Source: Streptomyces sp. AC512_CC834 (GTDB taxonomy: Bacteria > Actinomycetota > Actinomycetes > Streptomycetales > Streptomycetaceae). From it: a DNA stretch of 64,000 nucleotides. Shown in pieces: positions 41,560-50,706 of the stretch (its first letter is position 1; each line of letters opens with the position of its first letter). The notes under the pieces are model-generated. The model saw only the letters and a program-made list of their open reading frames with translations. It had not been told where the DNA came from and searched no databases. Location of the stretch: positions 219,819 to 283,818 of the forward strand of contig NZ_JAGMUO010000101.1 of assembly GCF_019049325.1 (NCBI RefSeq), given 5' to 3'. A program made the position numbers and the translations under genes.

Positions 41560-42053
41560 GAGACGGTCGGGGCCGGGGACGGGCCGGTCAGGCCCTTCTC
41601 CGCACGCCACCCGTCCACGATGGCGGCCTGCAGACCGAACATCTCGGCCTTCTCGTCCGGCTCCTCGTGGTCGTACCCGAGCAGGTGCAGCGCCCCGTGG
41701 ACGGTCAGGAGCTGGAGCTCCTCGTCCATGGAGTGCTGCGTCGGGGCCTCGGTGCCCTGCCTGGCGGCGACCTCAGGGCAGAGCACGATGTCGCCGAGCA
41801 GCCCCTGCGGCGCCTCGTCCTCGTCCTTCGCCGGCGGCCGCAGCTCGTCCATCGGGAAGGACATCACGTCGGTGGGACCCGGCAGGTCCATCCACTGGAT
41901 GTGAAGCTGCTCCATGGCGCCGGCGTCCACGACGATCACCGAGAGTTCGGAGAGCGGGTGGATGCGCATCCGCGCGAGCGCGTAGCGGGCGATGTCGAGG
42001 ATCGCCTGCTCGTCGACCTCGGTTCCGGACTCGTTGTTGACGTCGATCGACAT
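41556..42053 (-). CDS. ybeY: endoribonuclease YbeY (rRNA maturation)
   Basis: A 165-residue zinc-dependent RNase needed for 16S rRNA 3'-end maturation and ribosome quality control. The metal motif VHGALHLLGYDHEEP provides the three expected histidines, and GDIVLCPEVAARQ is the usual upstream strand. It is coupled to the CBS-domain gene by a four-base overlap and lies 12 bases after phoH, a conserved pairing. Confidence 0.95.
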   Translation of the reverse strand: MSIDVNNESGTEVDEQAILDIARYALARMRIHPLSELSVIVVDAGAMEQLHIQWMDLPGPTDVMSFPMDELRPPAKDEDEAPQGLLGDIVLCPEVAARQGTEAPTQHSMDEELQLLTVHGALHLLGYDHEEPDEKAEMFGLQAAIVDGWRAEKGLTGPSPAPTVS

Positions 42054-42065
42054 GGTCTTGCTGGT

Positions 42066-43148
<1,083 letters not shown>

Positions 43149-43254
43149 GGGCCGGCGCTCTAGGCCTGCTCGTCCTCCTCTGCGGCGTGTGCCGCGTGAC
43201 GGGTGTGATCTGCTCCCTCCAGCGTACGACTCCCCGCCGACAGCACCGAGGGTT

Positions 43255-44619
43255 TTATCCGACCGGTCCCCGCCGCTGGTCGGCGATCAGGTCCCGGAAC
43301 CACCCGTAGGACGCCTTGGGCGTGCGCTCCAGCGTCGCGAAGTCCACGTGGACCAGTCCGAACCGGCGGGCGTACCCCTCGGCCCACTCGAAATTGTCAA
43401 GGAGCGACCACACGAAGTAGCCGCGCACGTCCACGCCCGCCTCGCTCGCCCGGTGCAGGGCGCGGACGTGTCCGTCGAGGTAGGCGACGCGGTCCCGGTC
43501 GTCGAGGCCCTCGTAGGAGCAGCCGTTCTCCGTGATGACGACCGGCGGGAGCCGGTCGCCGTAGCGGTCGCGGAAGCCGGTGAGCAGCTCCGTCAGCCCC
43601 TCCGGGACGACGGGCCAGCCGAAGTCCGTCCGCGGCCGGCCCTCGATCTCGCGCACCGAGAAGGGCAGTTCGGCCGGGAGCGTCACCCCGCCGAACTCGA
43701 TCTCCGCGCCCTGCGGGGCGCCCACCCGCGTCGGCGCGTAGTAGTTCACGCCGTACCAGTCCAGCGGCTCGGCGATGATCTCCAGGTCGGCCGCGATCCG
43801 TTCGGCGCTGCCCGGCATCAGCTCGCCGATGCCCTCCGGGTACCGGCCGGTCAGGATCGGGTCGGCGAACATCCGGTTCAGCAGGAGGTCGTAGAAGTCC
43901 GCCGCCTCCCGGTCCGCCGGGTCGTCCGAGGCGGGCCAGGTCGGGCCGTGCGAGTTGGCGATGCCTACGTCCGTGGCGCCGGACGCGCGCAGGGCCCGTA
44001 CCGCCAGGCCGTGCGCGAGGAGCTGGTGGTGGGCGACCGGAAGGGCGTCGAACAGCAGCTCGCGGCCGGGGGCGTGGATGCCCAGCGCGTGACCGAGCAG
44101 GGTGTGCTCGGCGGGCTCGTTGAGGGTGATCCACTTGCCGACCCGGTCGCCGAGCCGCCGCGCGACGACCGACACGTACTCGGCGAACCGGGCCGCCGTG
44201 TCCCGCTCCAGCCAGTCCAGGCCCGCCGGTAGATCCCAGTGGAAGAGCGTCGGCACCGGCCGCACGCCCGCCGCGCACAGCTCGTCCACCAGACGGTCGT
44301 AGAAGTCGAGGCCGACGCCGCCGGGGGAGTCCACCCGGGGCCAGGAGACCGAGAAGCGGTACGCGTCCACGCCGAGGTCCGCGAGCAGGGCCACGTCCTC
44401 GCGGTAGCGGTGGTAGTGGTCGCAGGCCACCGCCGCCGTCGAGCCGTCCTTGATCCGCCCGGGTTCGGCCGTGAAGGCGTCCCACACGGACGGCCCCCGC
44501 AGCTCGGCCGCGCCCTCGATCTGGTGCGCGGACGTAGACACGCCCCACAGGAAGCCGTCCGGGAACCGCGGGAGAGGGTTCGACGCCGTACTCGCATCAG
44601 TACTCGCATCAGTCGCCAT
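43255..44619 (-). CDS. GH1 family beta-glucosidase
   Basis: A 454-residue family 1 glycoside hydrolase that cleaves beta-glucosides such as cellobiose. The acid/base Glu is in TLNEP and the nucleophile Glu in ITENG. The N-terminal FLWGVSTSAHQIEGA, substrate-binding VWSLLDNFEWAEGY and RFGLVHVD stretches are complete. No signal peptide is seen, so the enzyme is intracellular. ATG 44619 is preferred over a TTG at 44655; a short duplicated TDAS stretch follows the start. No sugar transporter genes are adjacent, which is unusual for this family. Confidence 0.92.
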   Translation of the reverse strand: MATDASTDASTASNPLPRFPDGFLWGVSTSAHQIEGAAELRGPSVWDAFTAEPGRIKDGSTAAVACDHYHRYREDVALLADLGVDAYRFSVSWPRVDSPGGVGLDFYDRLVDELCAAGVRPVPTLFHWDLPAGLDWLERDTAARFAEYVSVVARRLGDRVGKWITLNEPAEHTLLGHALGIHAPGRELLFDALPVAHHQLLAHGLAVRALRASGATDVGIANSHGPTWPASDDPADREAADFYDLLLNRMFADPILTGRYPEGIGELMPGSAERIAADLEIIAEPLDWYGVNYYAPTRVGAPQGAEIEFGGVTLPAELPFSVREIEGRPRTDFGWPVVPEGLTELLTGFRDRYGDRLPPVVITENGCSYEGLDDRDRVAYLDGHVRALHRASEAGVDVRGYFVWSLLDNFEWAEGYARRFGLVHVDFATLERTPKASYGWFRDLIADQRRGPVG

Positions 44620-44694
44620 GCGCGGATCATCCGTACCCCCGGTAAGGGAAGTCAACGCCCGTGCACGCGCCCGGCGTTACGCGCTCCCACCGTC

Positions 44695-44961
44695 CTACGC
44701 GCCCTCCTTCAGCACTCGGGAGATCAGCCGCCGCTGCTCGTCCGTCAGCCGGGGGTCGGCGGCGTACACCGTCCTCCCGTCCACGGTGAGCTGGTAGCTG
44801 AACCCGTCGGGCACGCCGACCGGCGGGGTGTCGCGGCCGTGCGCGACCGCCCGCTCGACCAGGGCGTGCCACTCGTCCGCGTCGGGGCGTCCCGCCGTCT
44901 CGACCTCCGCGTGGCGTTCGATGCCCGCGAAGCCTCCTGTGCGCCTCACCTGAATCCGCAT
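44695..44961 (-). CDS. protealysin inhibitor emfourin-type protein
   Basis: An 88-residue protein matching the emfourin family, slow-binding inhibitors of protealysin-like metalloproteases. It begins MRIQVRRTGGFAGIERHAEV and has FSYQLTVDGRTVYAADPRLT near the end, both typical. The gene lies 21 bases after the M4 protease gene on the same strand, the usual enzyme-inhibitor order. It is predicted to be soluble and cytoplasmic, so it would hold the enzyme inactive inside the cell. Confidence 0.85.
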   Translation of the reverse strand: MRIQVRRTGGFAGIERHAEVETAGRPDADEWHALVERAVAHGRDTPPVGVPDGFSYQLTVDGRTVYAADPRLTDEQRRLISRVLKEGA

Positions 44962-44982
44962 GGACCCGTGTCTAGTACGGAA

Positions 44983-46053
44983 CTACAGAGTCCGCACCCC
45001 GACCTGCTCCCACGCCTTGCTCACCGCCTCCAGCTCCTCCGCGTCCCCGTACCGCTCCCGCGCGGCCTTCACCGTCAGCGTGGCGAAGTCCGCGAACAGC
45101 GCGTCCTGCGCCAGCTCGCCGCCGGTCAGCACGTCGTACCAGACCTGCCCGGCCCGCTCCCAGGCGTGGCCGCCGAGCGCGCTGGCCAGCAGGTAGAAGG
45201 CGTGGTTGGGGATGCCGGAGTTGATGTGGACGCCGCCGTTGTCGCGGCCGGTGCGCACGAAGTCGTCCATCGTCGCGGGCTGCGGGTCCTTGCCCAGCAC
45301 GTCGTCGTCGTACGCCGTGCCCGGCGCCTTCATGGAGCGCAGCGCCTCGCCCGTCACGCGCGGGGCGAGCAGCCCGGCGCCGATCAGCCAGTCGGCGTCG
45401 GCGGCGCTCTGGCCGAGCGAGTACTGCTTGATGAGGGAGCCGAAGACGTCGGACACCGACTCGTTGAGGGCGCCGGGCTGGCCGTAGTAGGTCAGGTTCG
45501 CGGTGTGCTGGGTGACGCCGTGCGTCAGCTCGTGGCCGATCACGTCCAGGGCGACGGTGAAGTCGACGAAGATCTCCCCGTCCCCGTCGCCGAAGACCAT
45601 CTGCTCGCCGTTCCAGAAGGCGTTGTTGTACTCGCGGTCGTAGTGCACGGTCGCGTCCAGCGGCAGCCCCGCACCGTCGATGGAGTTGCGCCGGTACACC
45701 TCGAGGTAGTGCTCGAAGGTGGCGCCCAGGCCCGCGTAGGCGCGGTTCACGGGGGCGTCCCGGCCGGGCTCCTCGCCCTCGCCGCGCACCCTCTTCCCCG
45801 GCAGGTCGGTGCCGCGGTGGGCGTCGTAGACCGTGCGCTGCGGCTTCTCGGGCTCGGCGTCGGCGGGCGGGGCCACGGTGGGGGCGCCGATGACCGTGGT
45901 CAGGCCGCGGCGGGTGCGCTCGAGGGCGTCGCGCTGGAGGGTGCGGCGGGCGGGCCCGGCGAGCACGGGGTCCGCGTTCTGGGCGAGCCTGTCCAGGACG
46001 TGGGGCGGCACGATGGTGCAGAAGACGGGCTCGAAGCCCCCGTATGTCGTCAT
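44983..46053 (-). CDS. M4 family metalloprotease, protealysin type
   Basis: A 356-residue thermolysin-family zinc protease of the protealysin subgroup. The N-terminus carries the short protealysin propeptide signature (FCTIVPPHVLDRLA) instead of a signal peptide and long propeptide. The active site is complete: HELTH zinc motif in DVIGHELTHGVTQH, GALNESVSDVFG with the third ligand Glu, and a C-terminal His in GGVHINSGIPNHAFY. The start ATG 46053 (MTTYGGFEP) is chosen over upstream in-frame codons. The inhibitor gene follows. Confidence 0.92.
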   Translation of the reverse strand: MTTYGGFEPVFCTIVPPHVLDRLAQNADPVLAGPARRTLQRDALERTRRGLTTVIGAPTVAPPADAEPEKPQRTVYDAHRGTDLPGKRVRGEGEEPGRDAPVNRAYAGLGATFEHYLEVYRRNSIDGAGLPLDATVHYDREYNNAFWNGEQMVFGDGDGEIFVDFTVALDVIGHELTHGVTQHTANLTYYGQPGALNESVSDVFGSLIKQYSLGQSAADADWLIGAGLLAPRVTGEALRSMKAPGTAYDDDVLGKDPQPATMDDFVRTGRDNGGVHINSGIPNHAFYLLASALGGHAWERAGQVWYDVLTGGELAQDALFADFATLTVKAARERYGDAEELEAVSKAWEQVGVRTL

Positions 46054-46244
46054 GTCCGGCACTTTCGCACTGCGTGACCGGACTGTCACCACCCGCAACC
46101 ACGATTGGTGAAAACCGGCGCCAACGCACCCCCGCGACCGCCTGTGAGTGGTATACGGCACTTTTTGTCCCAGTTCGCTCCGTGGTCCCGCATACTGATA
46201 CGGACCCGCGTGAGGGGCGTGGCTCGGCTAGGGTGCTGGGCATC

Positions 46245-46292
46245 ATGCGATTCGGGCTGCTTCTCCTTAGCTGCCGCGGCGAGGGCCTGTAG
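46245..46292 (+). CDS. leuL: leuA leader peptide
   Basis: A 15-residue peptide, MRFGLLLLSCRGEGL, is encoded 128 bases before leuA and contains four consecutive leucine codons including CTT, a rare codon in this GC-rich genome. It ends at 46292 inside a potential hairpin. This is the expected arrangement for attenuation of leucine biosynthesis, in which slow reading of the Leu codons at low leucine changes the downstream RNA fold. Confidence 0.8.
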   Translation: MRFGLLLLSCRGEGL

Positions 46293-46313
46293 AGGCCGAC
46301 TCCCTCCCCGCGG
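46274..46313 (+). promoter_or_regulatory. leuA attenuator hairpin
   Basis: CCGCGGCGAGGG (46274-46285) can pair with CCCTCCCCGCGG (46302-46313) with one mismatch. Inside it, GGCCT and AGGCC (46284-46297) form a competing small hairpin around the leader stop codon. The overlap with the leader peptide's 3' part supports ribosome-dependent switching; no T-tract follows, so the exact mechanism is uncertain. Confidence 0.6.
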
Positions 46314-46419
46314 AGCTTGGTGGTGCCGTCGGCCGTCCTTCCGGACACGCGGACGCGGACGTCGTTGACACCGCTGTCACCCGCTGACACCGCGGACATC
46401 ACGAGGAGCCCACGCCATC

Positions 46420-48141
46420 ATGGCCAACCGCCAGCAGCCCAGTTCCATGCCGACCGCCAAGTACCGCGGCTACGAGCAGGTCGACATCGCCGACCGCACC
46501 TGGCCGAACCAGCGCGTCACCACCGCCCCCCGCTGGCTCTCCACCGACCTGCGCGACGGCAACCAGGCCCTGATCGACCCCATGTCGCCCGTCCGCAAGC
46601 GCGCCATGTTCGACCTGCTGGTCAAGATGGGCTACAAGGAGATCGAGGTCGGCTTCCCGGCCTCCGGCCAGACCGACTTCGACTTCGTACGGTCCATCAT
46701 CGAGGACCCGGACGCCATCCCGGACGACGTCACGATCTCCGTACTGACCCAGGCCCGCGAGGACCTGATCGAGCGCACGGTGGAGTCCCTGAAGGGCGCC
46801 GGGCGGGCCACCCTCCACCTGTACAACGCGACCGCGCCGGTCTTCCGCCGGGTCGTCTTCCGCGGCTCCCGGGACGACATCAAGCAGATCGCCGTCGACG
46901 GCACCCGGCTGGTCACGGAGTACGCCGAGAAACTGCTGGGCCCCGAGACGGAGTTCGGCTACCAGTACAGCCCCGAGATCTTCACCGACACCGAGCTGGA
47001 CTTCGCCCTGGAGGTCTGCGAGGCGGTGATGGACACCTACCAGCCCGGTCCCGGCCGCGAGATCATCCTCAACCTGCCCGCCACCGTGGAGCGTTCCACC
47101 CCGTCCACGCACGCCGACCGCTTCGAGTGGATGGGCCGCAACCTGTCCCGCCGCGAGCACGTCTGCCTGTCCGTCCACCCGCACAACGACCGCGGTACGG
47201 CGGTGGCGGCGGCCGAGCTGGCGCTGATGGCCGGCGCCGACCGCATCGAGGGCTGCCTGTTCGGGCAGGGCGAGCGCACCGGCAACGTCGACCTGGTCAC
47301 CCTGGGCATGAACCTGTTCTCCCAGGGCGTCGACCCGCAGATCGACTTCTCCGACATCGACGAGATCCGTCGCACGTGGGAGTACTGCAACCAGATGCAG
47401 GTCCACCCGCGCCACCCCTACGTGGGCGACCTGGTCTACACGTCCTTCTCCGGCTCCCACCAGGACGCCATCAAGAAGGGCTTCGACGCCATGGAGGCCG
47501 ACGCGGCCGCCAAGGGCGTCACCGTCGACGACATCGAGTGGGCCGTCCCGTACCTGCCGATCGACCCCAAGGACGTCGGCCGCTCCTACGAGGCGGTCAT
47601 CCGGGTCAACTCGCAGTCCGGCAAGGGCGGTATCGCCTACGTCCTGAAGAACGACCACAGCCTGGACCTGCCGCGCCGGATGCAGATCGAGTTCTCGAAG
47701 CTGATCCAGGCCAAGACGGACGCCGAGGGCGGCGAGATCACGCCGACGGCCATCTGGGACGTCTTCCAGGACGAGTACCTGCCCAACCCGGACAACCCCT
47801 GGGGCCGCGTCCAGGTGGCGAACGGCCAGACCACGACCGACCGCGACGGCATCGACACCCTCACCGTCGACGCCACGGTCGACGGCGCGGAGACCACCCT
47901 GGTCGGCACCGGCAACGGCCCGATCTCGGCGTTCTTCCACGCCCTGCAGGGCGTCGGCATCGACGTACGACTGCTGGACTACCAGGAGCACACGATGAGC
48001 GAGGGCGCCTCCGCGCAGGCCGCCTCCTACATCGAGTGCGCGGTCGGCGACAAGGTGCTGTGGGGCATCGGAATCGACGCGAACACCACGCGCGCCTCGC
48101 TGAAGGCCGTCGTCTCCGCCGTCAACCGCGCAACTCGCTGA
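46420..48141 (+). CDS. leuA: 2-isopropylmalate synthase
   Basis: A 573-residue enzyme that condenses 3-methyl-2-oxobutanoate with acetyl-CoA, the first committed step of leucine synthesis. It has the catalytic TIM barrel (STDLRDGNQALIDPM, LHLYNATAPVFRRVVF, VHPHNDRGTA, GLFGQGERTGN-like GCLFGQGERTGNVDL) and the C-terminal leucine-sensing domain (GPISAFFHALQGVGIDVRLL, YIECAVGDKVLWGIGIDANT). ATG 46420 starts MANRQQPSSM, the usual actinobacterial N-terminus. It is controlled by a leader peptide and followed by a terminator at 48163-48195. Confidence 0.97.
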   Translation: MANRQQPSSMPTAKYRGYEQVDIADRTWPNQRVTTAPRWLSTDLRDGNQALIDPMSPVRKRAMFDLLVKMGYKEIEVGFPASGQTDFDFVRSIIEDPDAIPDDVTISVLTQAREDLIERTVESLKGAGRATLHLYNATAPVFRRVVFRGSRDDIKQIAVDGTRLVTEYAEKLLGPETEFGYQYSPEIFTDTELDFALEVCEAVMDTYQPGPGREIILNLPATVERSTPSTHADRFEWMGRNLSRREHVCLSVHPHNDRGTAVAAAELALMAGADRIEGCLFGQGERTGNVDLVTLGMNLFSQGVDPQIDFSDIDEIRRTWEYCNQMQVHPRHPYVGDLVYTSFSGSHQDAIKKGFDAMEADAAAKGVTVDDIEWAVPYLPIDPKDVGRSYEAVIRVNSQSGKGGIAYVLKNDHSLDLPRRMQIEFSKLIQAKTDAEGGEITPTAIWDVFQDEYLPNPDNPWGRVQVANGQTTTDRDGIDTLTVDATVDGAETTLVGTGNGPISAFFHALQGVGIDVRLLDYQEHTMSEGASAQAASYIECAVGDKVLWGIGIDANTTRASLKAVVSAVNRATR

Positions 48142-48162
48142 CCAGCCGAATCGGCGGTTTGA

Positions 48163-48195
48163 GGTCCCGCTCGCCGGAAAACGGCGGGCGGGACC
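48163..48195 (+). terminator. leuA terminator hairpin
   Basis: GGTCCCGCTCGCCG and CGGCGGGCGGGACC form a 14-bp stem with one G-U wobble around a GAAAA loop, 21 bases after the leuA stop. Confidence 0.85.
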
Positions 48196-48325
48196 CCGTC
48201 ATATACCGGCCATATATCTGTGGTGGTCACGGAAAGGTCTCGTCCAGGGTACTGACTCCACGTCGGTGATGTGGCTAACATCACGCCAGTGCGACGATGC
48301 TGTCGCGCCGTTACGGAGGTGCGAC

Positions 48326-49021
48326 GTGCTGCCAGGACGGGGACGGAACGGCCGAGCTGCCCGGCTGCCACGCATCCTGGGCACCCGCACCGCGTGGACA
48401 CCGGTCGGCGACGGCGAGTTCTTCTGCCCCGGCTGCGGCGGCGACCGCAACTACCAGCGGCTCGCCGGCCGCCGCCGCTTCATCCTGCTCGGCGTCCCCG
48501 TGCTGCCGCGCGGCGAGTCCGCGCCGACCGTCGAGTGCGCGGCCTGCCGCCGCCACTACGGCACCGACGTCCTCGACCACCCGACCACCACCCGCTTCTC
48601 CGCGATGCTCCGCGACGCCGTCCACACCGTCGCCCTCGCCGTCCTGGCCGCGAGCGGCACCTGCTCCCGTACGTCGCTGGAGACGGCGGCCGTCGCGGTG
48701 CGCGCGGCAGGCTTCGAGGACTGCACAGAGGACCAGTTGAACGCGCTGGTCGAGGCGCTGGAGGCGGACACCGGCCGGGTCCGCGGCGAGCCCTGCGTGC
48801 CGGGCCTGGCGATAGAACTGCACGAGGCGCTCGACCCGCTGGCCCCGCACCTCGCCGCCGTCGGCCGCGAGTCGATCCTGCTCCAGGGTGCCCGCATCGC
48901 CCTGGCCGACGGCCCCTACACCCCCGCCGAACGCGACTCCCTGGCCACGGTCGGCGCGGCCCTGACCCTCTGCTCCGACGACGTGGCCCGCCTCCTGGAC
49001 TCGGCGGGCACGCCCTCCTAG
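48326..49021 (+). CDS. TerB-like domain protein with zinc ribbon
   Basis: A 231-residue protein whose first half carries a zinc-ribbon-like pair of CXXC motifs (FFCPGCGGD and VECAACRRHYG). The second half (about residues 85-225) is a helical TerB-like domain with acidic metal-binding-type ends (ALADGPYTPAERDSLATVG). TerB-type domains occur in tellurite resistance and stress pathways; no other ter genes are here, so the name should not imply tellurite resistance. GTG 48326 has GGAGG six bases upstream and is preferred over the longer frame from 48266. Confidence 0.82.
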   Translation: MLPGRGRNGRAARLPRILGTRTAWTPVGDGEFFCPGCGGDRNYQRLAGRRRFILLGVPVLPRGESAPTVECAACRRHYGTDVLDHPTTTRFSAMLRDAVHTVALAVLAASGTCSRTSLETAAVAVRAAGFEDCTEDQLNALVEALEADTGRVRGEPCVPGLAIELHEALDPLAPHLAAVGRESILLQGARIALADGPYTPAERDSLATVGAALTLCSDDVARLLDSAGTPS

Positions 49022-49024
49022 CGC

Positions 49025-49062
49025 GGATCCGTGGACCTGTGGATCTGTGGATCTGTGGATCA
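49025..49062. repeat. tandem 8-bp repeats between terB-like and GNAT genes
   Basis: Four 8-bp units of the GGATCTGT type start at 49025, 49033, 49041 and 49049, followed by a partial fifth. The last two full units are identical. They fill the short gap between the convergent genes. Confidence 0.85.
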
Positions 49063-49608
49063 GGGGGTGCCCGGGAGATCCAGCCGCATGATCTGGCGGT
49101 GCATGCCCGGGCCGAAGTAGTCCGGACGCAGGCCGCCGTCCGGTTCCTCGGGACGGAAACCCAGCGCACGGTAGAGGAAGATGGCGGCGAGGTTGGCGGG
49201 CTCCACGGTGAGGCGGACCACCTCGATGCCGTCCCGGCGCAGCCGGGTCAGGACCTCCGTCATCAGCTCCCGGCCCAGCCCGTGACGGCGCCGGTCCTGC
49301 GTCACGCACAGGCCGAGTATCCAACTGTCCGCGCCGAGCGCCCGGGTGGCGGCCAGCACGTAGCCGCGCAGTCGGCCCGTTCCGTCGTCGAGGACCAGGA
49401 AGTGCTCCTCGTACATGTCGAAGAGCTGGCGCAGCAGGAAACCGGGATAGGCGAACTCCTGGAAGACCTCCTCGTCGAGCCGCCGCAGTTCCGGCAGGTC
49501 GGACGCCTGTGCAGTGCGTAGGTCCAGTCGCAGGTCGTCCGGCGGCAGGCCGGGTCGGGTGAGCTGGTCGTGGTGGTCGAGGGAACGTTCCAGCGGTTCG
49601 GCGGTCAT
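49060..49608 (-). CDS. GNAT family N-acetyltransferase
   Basis: A 182-residue acetyltransferase of the GNAT superfamily. The acetyl-CoA-binding core LGLCVTQDRRRHGLGRELMT (motif A) and VRLTVEPANLAAIFLYRALG (motif B) are intact. The acceptor molecule is unknown. The start ATG 49608 has GGGGAG six bases upstream. It is divergent from the SCO2525-type cluster, separated by 276 bases. Confidence 0.88.
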   Translation of the reverse strand: MTAEPLERSLDHHDQLTRPGLPPDDLRLDLRTAQASDLPELRRLDEEVFQEFAYPGFLLRQLFDMYEEHFLVLDDGTGRLRGYVLAATRALGADSWILGLCVTQDRRRHGLGRELMTEVLTRLRRDGIEVVRLTVEPANLAAIFLYRALGFRPEEPDGGLRPDYFGPGMHRQIMRLDLPGTP

Positions 49609-49884
49609 GCAACTCCCCCTGGTCAGGCAGCGTCAACTCGTGGGCACTTGCGCCGCTCACGATCGAGTGAAAGGACCCATGTGGCGGCCAGTGTCTGCTT
49701 CTGGCTAGAGTGAGCGTCCAACTTCCCTCATGCAAGGGCGAGTTCGAGTGTGCGACCATGCGCCCGACGTGCGCCGGGCGGATGGGGATGGCGAATTCCC
49801 GCACTGGTCTGTAGTGGTTGTGTCACTTACCGTGAGCAGTGCTGGGGATTTGTCCAAATACGAATGGAACGTGGCAGGGTGACT
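49609..49884. promoter_or_regulatory. divergent region upstream of the SCO2525-SCO2521-type cluster
   Basis: No gene is seen. TCAC at 49823-49826 and GTGA at 49832-49835 form a small dyad about 50 bases before the methyltransferase gene, and AGGG at 49876-49879 is a likely ribosome binding site for ATG 49885. No convincing -10/-35 pair is visible for the cluster. Confidence 0.3.
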
Positions 49885-50637
49885 ATGGATCGCAACGCCG
49901 ACGCGCCTTGGTCGAAGTTCGATCCAGAGGTGTACGTCGACAACAATTACCGGACACCGCTCGAAGTCGACCTGCTGATCGTCCGGTTGATGCGCGACTA
50001 CTTCACCCGCTGCTTCGACGGAGCCCCCCCGCGCTCGGCGCGCGGCATCGACGTCGGCGCCGGGGCGAACCTGTATCCCGCGCTGTCCATGCTGCCCTGG
50101 TGCGAGAAGCTGCTCCTGCTGGAGTACGCGCACCCGAACGTCGAATACCTGGAGAAGCAGATCTCCCCGGCCGGGTACAACATCGCCTGGGACCCCTTCT
50201 GGGACGTGCTGCGCGAGGCCCCCGCCTACGCCGCCGTCGCACCGAGACCACTGCTCGGCGAGATCGTCCGGGTGGAGCGCGGCAACCTGTTCGACCTGGA
50301 GGGCGGGGACCGCCGCTGGTCCCTCGGGACCATGTTCTTCGTCGCCGACTCCATGTCCGAGGCGCCAGAGGAGTTCCACCGGGGCGTGCGGTGTTTCATG
50401 AACGCGCTCGACGAGGGCGCGCCGTTCGCCGCCGCCTTCATGAAGGAGTCCGTCGGCTACCACGTCGGCGAACACCACTACCCGGCCTACCGGGTGAACG
50501 AGGACCGGGTCAGGGAGAGCCTGGAACCGTTCACCGGAGAGCTGGAGATCCACGATCTGCACCACATGGTGCGGCCGGGGCACGAGGGAATGCTCCTCGC
50601 CCTGGGACGGCGCAATTCGGAGATTGCCACCCCGTAG
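49885..50637 (+). CDS. SCO2525-type SAM-dependent methyltransferase
   Basis: A 250-residue methyltransferase-like protein with GIDVGAGANLYPALSM as motif I, LLLLEYAHPNVEYLEKQ as the motif II acidic strand, and MFFVADSMSEAPEEF further on. The layout resembles the NNMT/PNMT/TEMT type of small-molecule N-methyltransferases, including the N-terminal YVDNNYRTP segment. It matches, from memory, the SCO2525 family always found with the next four genes. The substrate is unknown. ATG 49885 (MDRNADAPWSK) is chosen; in-frame ATG 49864 and GTG 49879 lie just before. Confidence 0.85.
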   Translation: MDRNADAPWSKFDPEVYVDNNYRTPLEVDLLIVRLMRDYFTRCFDGAPPRSARGIDVGAGANLYPALSMLPWCEKLLLLEYAHPNVEYLEKQISPAGYNIAWDPFWDVLREAPAYAAVAPRPLLGEIVRVERGNLFDLEGGDRRWSLGTMFFVADSMSEAPEEFHRGVRCFMNALDEGAPFAAAFMKESVGYHVGEHHYPAYRVNEDRVRESLEPFTGELEIHDLHHMVRPGHEGMLLALGRRNSEIATP

Positions 50638-50706
50638 GAACGGGGACCATGCTCAACGGGGGCATGCGGAACACAGGGCAACGAGATCTGTACGAGGGGT
50701 GCGGGG

